In this document: positions 40,084 through 49,747 of the stretch, in pieces | Layout of the letters: each line of letters opens with the position of its first letter | Position numbering within the stretch: position 1 is the stretch's first letter | Assembly: GCA_949316235.1 (NCBI GenBank) | Contig: OX438758.1 | Location: 4,869,731 to 4,933,730, forward strand | DNA: 64,000 nucleotides | Origin: Oegoconia quadripuncta | Taxonomy: Eukaryota; Arthropoda; Insecta; Lepidoptera; Autostichidae | Reading direction: 5' to 3' | Notes under the pieces: generated by a model | Databases searched by the model: none | The model's input: the letters and a program-made list of their open reading frames with translations, nothing else | Told to the model about the DNA's origin: nothing | Made by a program: the position numbers and the translations under genes

Positions 40084-43000
40084 ATATCGTCAGCTTAGAT
40101 CGAAAACTTCTTATCTCCACTTTTGGTCGAAAATGACTTTTTGGTATCGTTTGACGCAGAATTTCTGAACGCATCGTTTCGTTTACATCTTAAATCCATC
40201 AAAAATACAGAATTGACTACAAACACTAAAACGTATACTGCTTATCTCCAGCGCGCCAATTTGTAACGGTCAAACTTCCTAACTCCCCCCACTTCAGTAC
40301 ATCGCATGATGCCGTGAAGAGCACACGTCTTGTTTTCCGTTTTTAACGTGTTTAACACGTCGAGACCGGCCTGAAGGTATGTTTTTTTTTAATATTTTTT
40401 TTATTAAAAACAGGAAATTAAGCTTTGACAATTTCTCAATGGACTTAAGCATTATGAGAACATAATATTTTGGCTTCGGCCAGGGATTTGAGTAGTTTAC
40501 TTATTTAATTTCTATCAAAGCTTGTACTTCGGACGCAACTCTTGGATAATAGGTATATATCTAACGTTTTTTAGTACCTAAATGCAACTAACGTCATACT
40601 ATTATTTTTATTACAGAATGAGTTACCAACCTAAAGGTCGAATTGCTAAAATATTCAACAATTTGGAAAATTCAAAGTCAGAAAATCTTAGTCATGAAAC
40701 TTACATAGTTAATCTAAATGGCAGTTTAACTTTAGAATCTGTTACGAAGTATAACGATGAAAGTGTTCTTCAAGGTGATGCTGCTTGTACAACTATTGAA
40801 GGAAACCCCAAAAATATTTTTATAACTGGAGATAAGGGCATGATGCTATGTACATTTGAAGAGGATAAATACGAATGTGAATGGCCTTATGATACCGCTT
40901 TGACACAGCTGGCAACAGATACCGAACCAGTACATATCAGTGATTACTTTCCAGTCACCCAAAATGATCAAGCTCATGTATCTGACTTGGAATGGCAAGA
41001 TTTGGCTTGTACCTCCGTTACTAGTGATCCTAACTCAGAACCAAACATGCAGGTCCAAACTGTAGATTTTGCAGGATCACAGGATACTGATGAACCTTTG
41101 GATGGCCCAGTTAACAGCAGAATCATCGTTAATACCGATATCCACAAAAAACCTAACTCATCCGATAATCACCTCACCAGTTCCTTTGGCAATATAGTTT
41201 TACCTGAAACTAAAGCTACCAGCTCGTCTCAAGTTGGCCACGACTTGATACAACTGAATGGAACATCACAGAAGACGAATCCTAACATATCACCTGTTTC
41301 ACCTAGTATTTTGATGGTGCCCTCTGATGAACCCACTCTTATGCTCAGAAATGACACATCTGTCGACCATAACATCACAGACATAAATGACATTGATGAT
41401 AGTCTAGAACAGGATACACAAAAACGTAAACGAAAGAAAAGATCACAGAAAGACTTGTGGGAAAAGAATAGGAACATAAAATTGAGGGAAGAAGGGAAAG
41501 AGTATCATAGCAGAGTGAAAGAAAGAGGAGTTTGGAAATACGACAAAACAAAAAAAGAACGAAAAATTTAACCAAAATGCGAGTGCAGGCTGAGCAAGAA
41601 AAATACTAAAGTACAATGTATGAAAATAAATGAAGAAGAAAGACAGAAAATCTTTGACGGTTTTTGGAAACTAACTTGGAAAGAAAAAAAATTTACATCC
41701 GAGCAAGGAATCGCGGGACACAGACGAAATCGAAAAAGAAAAGTTCCCTTGAACTGTACCTGGAAAAAGACACTGTAAAAATTAGAGTATGTAAGACTAT
41801 GTTTTTAAACACTTTAGCTATTGGTGAATGGGCTTTAAAAAACTGGGCAAGAACCAACAATGAAAACAAGAACAACCAAAAGAAAAAGTTGCCAAAACAG
41901 CAAGCAAGAAACAGCAAATCAAGACATTTCTAAACCAACTACCGAAACTTGAAAGCCATTATTGTCGCAAGAATTCATCCAAGTTGTACCTAGAGACAAT
42001 GTGGGAGTCTTAAGACGCAGCTTCTGAAGGCTTACAATGGCGTGTACCGCAAAGACAATAATGGCGATGGTGTCAGTATTGCGACCTTTAGCGAGGTGTT
42101 TGAGGAGATGAACTTAAGTTTGTTTCGGCTGAAGAAAGATGCATGCGATCTTTGTGAAGAATACAAAACCAAAAATGTCACTGAAGCTGTATACAGGGCT
42201 CATATCGTAAAAAAAGAATGCGCTAGGCGAGAAAAACAAAGAGACAAAGAAAGTGACAACGAAGTTTTTACTATGGATTTACAGTCAGTACAGTTATGCC
42301 CCAAATCAAACGTATCTTCCCTTTACTTCAAAACCAAACTAGCAGTTCATAACTTTACTGCTTATGACATCAAGAGATCTGAAGGTTATTGTTTTCTGTG
42401 GAATGAAACTGAAGGAGGTCTAACAGCGAATGAGTTTGCTTCTATCATCATAAGGATATTGGATGTGTTTGTCGAAAAGAACAATATACAGCAAGGCTCT
42501 AAAATTATCCTATACAGTGATGGATGCACCTATCAAAACAGGAACGCTACCCTTTCGAATGCACTATTAAATTTTGCAATGCAAAACCACATCACAGTTG
42601 TGCAGAAAATACTCGAGAAGGGTCATACCCAAATGGAAGCAGACAGTATGCATTCTGTGATTGAAAGGCAGGTTAAGAAGAAGAAAATTAACGTTCCTGC
42701 AGAATACGCATACATTGCTAAAACTGCTTGCAAGAAGAAACCCTACCATGTAGAATATTTGGATCACAAGTTCTTCAAAAACTTTGAAACCAGTCTGAAC
42801 TTTTACAAGTCTATTCGCCCTGGTAAAAAATCTGGTGACCCAGTAGTAACTGACTTAAGGCAACTTACTTATTTACCAAGTGGTCAAATAAACTACCGAT
42901 TGGGCTTCAGTGAAGATTGTCCAGAGCTGCCACTTCCATGCCGGGTTAGGAAGATTACATCCGTCAATGTGGAAAATCTACCAGCTCTTTACACAGAACG

Positions 43001-44276
43001 ACTCAAGATCAAGAAGTTCAAGCTTGATCATCTGCAGCAATTGAAACTTACAATGGAATCCGATTTCCATTCTTTTTACGACTCAATTCCTCATGAAGAT
43101 TGATTAATTGGAGATGGCCCGGATAAAAGATTGTTTAGTTTTAGTTTCATAGAGATTCCTAATATAACCTTTTGAAAGAAGTGCCTAAAGGTAACTAGTA
43201 TTTTTGATATTACTATACCTACTATTTCTTTTGATATAAGAGTTGAGTACTGATTTTCGTATTGTTAGGGTTGACATTAGTAAGAGTTTTTTTTGTTATG
43301 GTTGATTTTTATGAGTCTGTTTACTGTAGAATTTATAAAGGTTCTTCCATATTTTATATATAATATATAACAGTGTGACTGATACTTACTGGCCATGGCC
43401 ATTAGCATTAGCTAAATGTAGTATATTAGTGCCTTAAATTACCTACTTTGATCAAAAGATACAATGAGGTTGTAGATTGTGGAGGCTGTATGTTTTACAC
43501 CTATTAGTCGAAAAAGTTCCTTTGAAGCGCAAGTGCCATAAAATATACTTATTTATAATATCTATTAATTAATAAGGAAACCATGTTGTTCTAAGAAAAA
43601 TTGATCTCTTTGTTGACTTGTTTATAGCTTTGTGATTGTTTGCTTACTTTTGTAAATGTTTAATAGACTTTTCATTTTACGAGTATGCTAGGCCAAGTAT
43701 AAGACAAACCTGAAATGTGATTATTATAGCGAATTTAGACTGATTCAATAATTAAGTCAATTACATTGGTAAATAAAATTAAAAAAAATGTGTAGAAATA
43801 CTTAGATTACATAATATTTTATTTCACAACAAAGAACCTATAGTTACCTAATCTTAATAAAATTAAAATAAATAAGTATAAAATAAAGTCCTTGAGTCAG
43901 CCTTCCCATAGCCCTACTTCGATGAGTTTGGAGGATTCGCATTTTAGACAGGTGGTAAGCTACCTAAGTTCAATGCAATCTTTACATTTACAATATATCA
44001 TACTTCCCAAACCTCGTATATCCAAAAAAAATGCTTAAATCCAATTTTAATTTTAAAAATTTTGTATGTAAACTTCTTAAGTCCATTTTCCATATCATGG
44101 GAACGAAAAAAGTAAATTTTAATTGTGTTATTATATCCGCAACCATATTTTTACTTATATTCAAGAAAAACATTAATAGGTCTAAGAACAAGTAATAGCA
44201 AAAAAAACGTTTTTTTCGTCCCTTGAAAAATTAGGTCCGATGGAATTAAGCAGTTTTCGATCTAAGCTGACGATAT
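40084..44276 (+). mobile_element. 4.2-kb DNA transposon with 24-bp TIRs and DUF7869-like ORF
   Basis: The left end (ATATCGTCAGCTTAGATCGA then AAAC, 40,084-40,107) and right end 44,253-44,276 are exact reverse complements over 24 bp. Between them lies a single gene set on the plus strand coding for a putative D-D-E recombinase (40,618-43,103). It is located entirely inside intron 1 of the P2 transposase gene. The outermost ATAT on both sides could be target duplication rather than element, so the true ends may be CGTCAGC...GCTGACG. The 1.1 kb after the gene (43,110-44,252) and 0.5 kb before it hold no further coding signal. I cannot place it in a known superfamily. Confidence 0.75.
40618..43103 (+). 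pseudogene. DUF7869-like putative transposase of the 4.2-kb element (one stop, frameshifts)
   Basis: ATG 40,618 follows an acceptor (TTATTACAG). The first 318 codons are Ser/Thr/Asp-rich, ending in a basic segment (K-R-K-R-K-K-R-S-Q-K-D-L-W-E-K-N). One TAA (41,569) interrupts K-K-E-R-K-I; then P-K-C-E-C-R-L-S-K-K and E-E-R-Q-K-I-F-D-G-F-W-K-L-T-W follow in frame. After shifts, V-C-K-T-M-F-L-N-T-L-A-I-G, L-E-S-H-Y-C-R-K and, from 42,042, C-D-L-C-E-E-Y, F-T-M-D-L-Q-S-V-Q-L-C-P, I-L-Y-S-D-G-C-T-Y-Q-N-R-N and G-H-T-Q-M-E-A-D-S-M-H-S-V-I-E are seen. I know this motif order from repetitive, uncharacterised insect and cnidarian proteins, some labelled DUF7869. The D-D-E assignment (MDLQ, YSDG, ADSMHSVIE) is inference. 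Confidence 0.65.
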
Positions 44277-44919
44277 AACTTTCAAATTTATCTTTTTTTT
44301 CAGTAGGACTAGGGTTTTAATTTGTTTAGGTAGTAATTATTTATATCGGGTTACTTAAAAAACGTTGGGTGAATTTTGACTGGGTGATTTAATATCGACA
44401 ACAAAGTATACTTATAGAGAAAATTTTAAAATAAAGTAAAAAATGATGTAGTCTCAAAATTCTCTCTCGTTATTATTATTTTTAAAATATCGCTCATAGG
44501 TAAAAAAACAATATATATATATATATTTTACATACTTTCATTGTACATTGAATATATTTACCAAAAACTAATTGGGGGCTATGTAAAAATAGTACTAAAA
44601 TGCAATACGACAATTTCTAAAATTTTTGTCTGGCTATTTGGAATTTGGATGTAGGTACACGCAAATCTCCGTAACTACTGAACGGATATGAATGAAACGT
44701 TTTTAGGTAATATCTATAAAGGGTGTAAAGTATAGCTTCTGGAAAAAATAAGCAAATGTACATTTGTATTTATACAACTGTTTTGAATACAATACATATT
44801 AAGCCTTTAGTATGGGAGTCTTATCAGTGGAGTGAGTAATGATGACTTCTGATGTCGTATACGTGTCTGAATATTTATGTCATTTAAATATTTTAATTAA
44901 CATGATCCATTTTGCTTAG

Positions 44920-45078
44920 ATTTCCTGCTGACGGAGATATAAAAGGAATATGGATATCGAAAACTATGAGAGGTGAAGACTGGTTTCCGACTTCAAATAG
45001 AACAATATGCTCCAGACATTTTACACCGGACTGTTTTATGGAAATGAAAGGTCGAAGAAAGTTATTACATGCATCAGT
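44920..45078 (+). pseudogene. P2 exon 2: C-terminal half of THAP domain, cut by hAT
   Basis: After acceptor TTTTGCTTAG (ending 44,919) the frame reads F-P-A-D-G-D-I-K-G-I-W and T-I-C-S-R-H-F-T-P-D-C-F. C-S-x-H-F completes the C2CH zinc site of a THAP domain, and A-S-V-P-S after the hAT insertion (resuming at 53,801) gives the A-V-P-S end. The hAT element entered at codon S-V, duplicating GCATCAGT. A TAA follows V-P-S on the far side, so this exon was already broken or uses a donor that I did not find. Confidence 0.75.
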
Positions 45079-45567
45079 CATGGGCGTACCCACGGTGGGG
45101 CAAGGTGGGGCACTTGCCCCACCCTCTGACTTGAAGAATTTCTGTACATAAAATAAAGCTAATTAAGTGAAGTTACAAAATTAATTATTCACCAATATGA
45201 ATTCAAAACCGCGCGAGACAATGCAGTGTCGGTGAACTGAGCGCGCGAATTCCGTTCCAAGCTTTCGTGAGTGAGTGCGACCGACCACCGAAGTTCTGTA
45301 ACTAAATCGCGCCTCGCCGCCCGCGCCCCTCCTTCGCACGCCGATTCCATTCGACTCGTATATTTGCACCGACACCACACGCTGAGTTTCATTGTTTTTT
45401 TATGTTTAATTTATTTGTTATGTTATAATTGTATTCTTAGAGCGAAATGACAATATGTTTGTTTCTGCTTGTGAGTGAATAGTGCTAACTATTCTAAATA
45501 GTTGCTCTGTCCGAATAAATAAAAAATAGAATAAGTGATAAATTAAATTGCAATTGGCTGGCTTGAA

Positions 45568-45601
45568 ATGGATATAAGAAACTTTTTTAGTTCTGCAAAA
45601 G
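45568..45601 (+). CDS. hAT transposase exon 1
   Basis: ATG 45,568 reads M-D-I-R-N-F-F-S-S-A-K and ends at donor G|GTACGTGA. An M-D-I-x-x-F-F start is common in hAT transposases and their domesticated relatives. Splicing to the acceptor TTTTTAG (ending 46,446) keeps the frame and gives K-G-R-Q-N-Q-K-R-K-Q. Confidence 0.7.
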
Positions 45602-46274
45602 GTACGTGACTGTTATTATTATTCTTGAAATGTTTTAGGTACTTAACATAAGTAATTTAGTTTTAGTATTTCGCCTTTGATGTGGTATTATTAATTAGTA
45701 GAGAAATCGGGTGGGTGGGTAGTGTTATAGTGTACCAGCTAAGAAAGGTTTTATTATTATACCTACCTACTTATTTATAAGATAACATTTACTATTAACA
45801 GATCCCAAGGAGCTTAGTCACACAAAAATATGATAAAATGTTAGTTTTTATGTAGTTATGTGTTTATACTTGCACTACAGGTATGAAGTATTAATCATTT
45901 TGCCTTTGCATTGACTTCAATAATAATTCACGAAGTAGAAAAATATTACTCCTGGCGGGGCGGTCGCTCGCCTTTGACTGCAACCATCTCTGTGACTGCA
46001 ACTCTCGCCGTTATATTTGGGCCGCTCGTTTTCGTCGAAGCCGCGTTTGGGGCCACTCGGCTCGCGTTCATGAATCCGTCGGTGAGAGAGGTCACACACG
46101 CGTACCTACCTCTACCACCGCCGCGCACTAGTACTGAACTGTTGTTCAGTCGTTTATTTATTCGGTGCTATTACTAAATTCAAAATCGTTTTGGTAGACG
46201 TATAGCACATAGATACAATACAAACTTCACTACAGTAAAATTGTAAAGTGTTGACAAAACTCTTAGGATTCAGC

Positions 46275-46346
46275 TCTCAAATCAGGAGTCAAACCTGCGT
46301 CCTCGGACAATCCGAGTCCGACGCTTTAGCCACTAAGCTACCGAGG
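46275..46346 (-). pseudogene. tRNA-like sequence (tRNA pseudogene or SINE head)
   Basis: On the minus strand TAGCTTAGTGG (box A, 46,330-46,340) and GGTTTGACTCC (box B, 46,285-46,295) are correctly spaced. A D-stem (GCTT/AAGC) and T-stem (CAGG/CCTG with loop TTTGACT) form well. The anticodon arm has stem TCGGA/TCCGA but a 9-base loop, and the acceptor stem pairs badly, so it is not a working tRNA. It lies in the hAT intron. Confidence 0.6.
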
Positions 46347-46446
46347 ATCCAACCATCTAAAACTTATTTAACTGGTGATTTTAAAATAAAATGTTCAGGA
46401 TTCAGGTTGGCCTAGATCTAATCTAATTATACCTACTCATTTTTAG

Positions 46447-48701
46447 GGAGGCAGAATCAGAAAAGAAAACAGCCAGATAAAAGTAGTGGTGACAGTGATA
46501 GCGGCGGAGAAGACTCGAAGCAGAAGAACGTAGCAACCGCTAGCGATGGCGTCGCCAGTACTAGTTCAACTGTACCACCTGCACCGGTTCCTGTATTGCT
46601 ACCGTCTAGTTCTGATACACAGGATAAAATCTACTGTTCTAATGACGTGGGCCAATGGCTAGGTCGTTCATATAATATGACCTCTTCTCAAAAACTAGAA
46701 ATTTTAAAAAATTGTTGGATTCCACCACCAAGTTATGACTTTGCTAAGGACGCCGTGCAATTAAAACGAAAATTTAAACACAGCTGGTTGGCGGAATATG
46801 CTCCTTGGTTAGCGTATTCTCAAAAATTAAAGGGCGCGTTGTGCATTTATTGTGTGTTGTTTCCACCAACATTAACTAATATGCAAGGTTCGTTTATGGT
46901 GAGACCTTTTATTCGTTATAAGGATATGCACGAATTCGCAAAAACTCATGCGTCATCTCAATGCCACAAATCATCGGCAACAGCTGCGAAATGTTTTGTT
47001 GAAAATATGCCGGTCGATGTCCAGCTGATATCTGCCCATCAAAAAGAAATAGATGCTAACAAAAAAGTGCTAGCTTCAATAATTTCGACCGTGATATTCT
47101 GTGGTACGCATGACCTACCTCTGAGAGGTAAAGGACAACATGAAGGCGTTTTTGAAGACCTTATAAAACTTAAAATTGGATCTGGTGACCATATAATGAA
47201 AGAACATATAGAAAGCGGTGCCAAAAATGCCACATACACTTCACCGAGAATTCAGAATGAAATAATTGATCTATGCGGAGATGTCATTAGAGACGATATT
47301 ATAGCTGAAGTAAAGAAGGCACTTGCCTATAGTATCTTGGCAGACGAGAGCTGCGATGTATCTGGAAAAGAGCAACTTTCCATTGGTGTCAGATTTTTTG
47401 ATGAAGAAAAGATGGTGGTTCGTGAAGAATTTCTAGGTTTTGTGGAATTGTCTGCTATGGATGCAAAATCTATAGCCTCTGCTATCGACAACTTCTTTGT
47501 AAACACGGGTCTGGATCCAGAAAAGTGCGTAGGGCAAGGTTATGATGGATGCTCAACTATGTCAGGCAAGGATGGTGGTGTTCAGAAAATTTTACGAGAA
47601 AAATATCAAAAAGCACTGTTTTTTCACTGTGCTAGTCACAAATTGAACTTAGTTGTGCATGACCTTAACCAAATAGCAGTAATACGGAATACAGTTACTA
47701 CAATAAAAGAAATAATTAAATTTTTTCGAGAATCGGGCCTTCGTCGAAAATGCGTACCAAATATACCAATGTTCTGTGAAACCCGTTGGTCTCAGAAATA
47801 TAAAAGTATTGCCATTTTTAAGGAGCACTATGTCCAGGTGGTGAAAGCCCTTTCAACACTGTCAGAAGACGGTAACAATGCAACCAGAAAATCTGCTTTT
47901 CAGTTACATTGCGCAGCTACAAATTCTGAATTCATTGTTAGTGTTTGCCTCATAGCAAAATATTCTGCACAGTTGCAACCGATAGTGAATGCTCTGCAGT
48001 CGAAAAGTATAGATTTGCTTCAGTGTGCAAACCATATAAAAAGAATAACGGACACCTTGAGAAAACACCGTGAAACTGCCGATGTTCAAAGCGAAAGTTT
48101 GATAGCCGAAGCAGAGTCAATCGCTGACGATCTTGAAACAGATTTGAAATTGCCTCGGATTACAAATCGGCAGACACATCGTGCAAATCCTCCGGCACAG
48201 ACTCCTAGCGAATTTTGGAGGAGATCATTAATGATTCCCTACCTTGATTCTTTAATTTTGTCTCTACAGCAACGTTTTTCCGAGGACAATTTACCTGCGT
48301 ACTCACTGCTTACATTGCACCCTCACATAATGCTTCAAATGTCATATCAAGATTTTATTAAAAAAACAGAACCTTTTTGTAGTTATTATAATTTAAGTGG
48401 TTTTCTTGGTGAAGCAGAACTGTGGTATAATATGTGGGAACAAAAAAATATGGCACAGAGCGAACTGAAGGAAATGGAATTGGTTGCGCTAGTTAAAGAA
48501 ACACAGCTGTTTTATCCAGCCATAAAACAGGCGCTTCATATTTCACTCGCACAGCCTTGCACAACGTGCACTATCGAAAGGTCCTTCAGCACTTTACGCA
48601 GAGTGAAAACTTGGTTACGGTCAACTATGACAGAAAATCGACTTGTCGGCCTCTGCATGATGAGTGTGCATAGGAAGAGGGTTTTAGAAGTACAAAATAA
48701 G
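46447..48701 (+). CDS. hAT transposase exon 2 (TTF/DUF4371/dimerisation), last codons displaced by Gypsy
   Basis: The exon enters from acceptor TTTTTAG and codes for about 750 residues. It begins with a Ser/Asp-rich linker, then a TTF-type zinc finger (F-K-H-S-W-L, C-I-Y-C-V-L-F-P, S-Q-C-H-K-S-S), a DUF4371-like region (L-P-L-R-G-K-G-Q-H), the first catalytic Asp in I-L-A-D-E-S-C-D, H-C-A-S-H-K-L-N-L and a C-terminal hAT dimerisation block (C-T-I-E-R-S-F-S-T-L-R-R-V-K-T-W-L-R). It resembles the P52rIPK/ZMYM-like hAT group. The open frame runs 30 residues into the Gypsy LTR to 48,791, but those residues are not native; the native end is at 53,642-53,701. Exon 1 + 2 + tail would make 782 codons plus a stop, in frame. 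Confidence 0.9.
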
Positions 48702-48901
48702 TGTAATGAAAATGGCCCGAGCGAGATGTGGAGAGACAAGGATAGCTACAGAGGGACGAGGCGAGGAGAGGAGCGGGGGTGGAGTGAATAAAATGGTGTG
48801 CAGTGGCGGCATTCGTTCATTATTTTTTCGGATTTTTGGAAGGAAGTTAATTAAACTTACACTGATTCACAATTACAGTAGTTTTCTTGAAATCCATTAT
48901 A
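48702..48901 (+). repeat. 5' LTR of mdg3-like Gypsy
   Basis: 200 bp. It differs from the 3' LTR at three positions (GAATAAAATG vs GAATGAAATG; TCGGATTTT vs TCGAATTTT; TTACACTGA vs TTACAGTGA), about 1.5%. It carries a purine-rich block (GAGGCGAGGAGAGGAGCGGG) and a TTAATTAAACTT region. Confidence 0.95.
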
Positions 48902-48934
48902 TTCAGAAGCGGGATCGAGTCTACATCCCGTAAA

Positions 48935-49747
48935 ATGAAGAGGAACCGAAAAGAACCTGGATATTACGTAAGATCGAAGAAGAACAGAATTTCTCATCAA
49001 GTAAGTGAAGACGAATATGATAATTCTTCTAGTTCTATTAATAAAATTATTAATAAAAAAGTTGATAAGGCTATCAAAAACCTTATCCAGATTGACGGTA
49101 GTTTGGAATTAAAATCAAACAAATTACTTAATACTGCTAAGCTGATTCCTGATTTTGATCCTGAAAATAGAGATATGAATGTAAAAAGTTGGCTAAAGAA
49201 AATTGAACAACTTGGAAAAATTTATAACTGGTCAGACGAGACAAAATCTTTCAATCTTCAATCAAAGCTACAAGGGCAAGCTCGAGTTTGGTTTAATCGC
49301 TTAGATTCTTATGACCACACCTGGCAAGAATGGAATTCTATGTTAATTAAAGCTTTCCCTCGATATCATGATTATGCTACCCTACTTGATGAATTAATGA
49401 ATCGAAAAAAAACTGCTAGCGAGTCTATGACTAAATATTACCAGGAAAAGTTAGCGATGTGTTATAGGTGTCAATTGAGCGATCAAGCATCCGTGTCATG
49501 TATTATTCGAGGACTACCACATGAATTACAAGCAAATGCTCAGGCGTTTCAATGTTCCAGCCCTGATGAACTGTATGAAGGATTTTTGTCGGCGTTTGAT
49601 AACTATCAGACTGCACCCTTCAACAAGACTGTACCTTTCGTTTCAAAATTCGCGAGCACCAGAAGCAGCTATTCCAAAAAAACCGCCAATCTGCTTTCGG
49701 TGCAATCAGAGCGGGCACGTGGCCCCAAACTGTGCGCTACCGGATAA
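48935..49747 (+). CDS. mdg3-like Gypsy gag
   Basis: ATG 48,935 lies 33 nt after the LTR; it gives 270 residues. The N-terminus is basic, followed by a capsid region with V-K-S-W-L-K-K-I-E-Q-L, A-R-V-W-F-N-R-L and C-I-I-R-G-L-P-H-E-L-Q, typical of retrotransposon gag. The frame ends without zinc knuckles: they are encoded in the overlapping pol frame. Gag would assemble virus-like particles in the cytoplasm. An upstream in-frame ATG at 48,887 lies within the LTR and is probably not used. Confidence 0.88.
   Translation: MKRNRKEPGYYVRSKKNRISHQVSEDEYDNSSSSINKIINKKVDKAIKNLIQIDGSLELKSNKLLNTAKLIPDFDPENRDMNVKSWLKKIEQLGKIYNWSDETKSFNLQSKLQGQARVWFNRLDSYDHTWQEWNSMLIKAFPRYHDYATLLDELMNRKKTASESMTKYYQEKLAMCYRCQLSDQASVSCIIRGLPHELQANAQAFQCSSPDELYEGFLSAFDNYQTAPFNKTVPFVSKFASTRSSYSKKTANLLSVQSERARGPKLCATG

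Noticed and set aside
45181..45392. Arg-rich minus-strand ORFs in the hAT leader
   Set aside because: GC-rich leader sequence of the hAT element; no domain, opposite strand to the gene.
46275..46346. Functional tRNA gene
   Set aside because: The anticodon loop is nine bases and the acceptor stem does not pair; kept only as a tRNA-like pseudogene.
48702..48791. The last 30 residues of the hAT open frame (rich in Arg, Gly, Glu)
   Set aside because: They are translated from the Gypsy LTR, and an identical stretch follows at 53,438; not a native domain.
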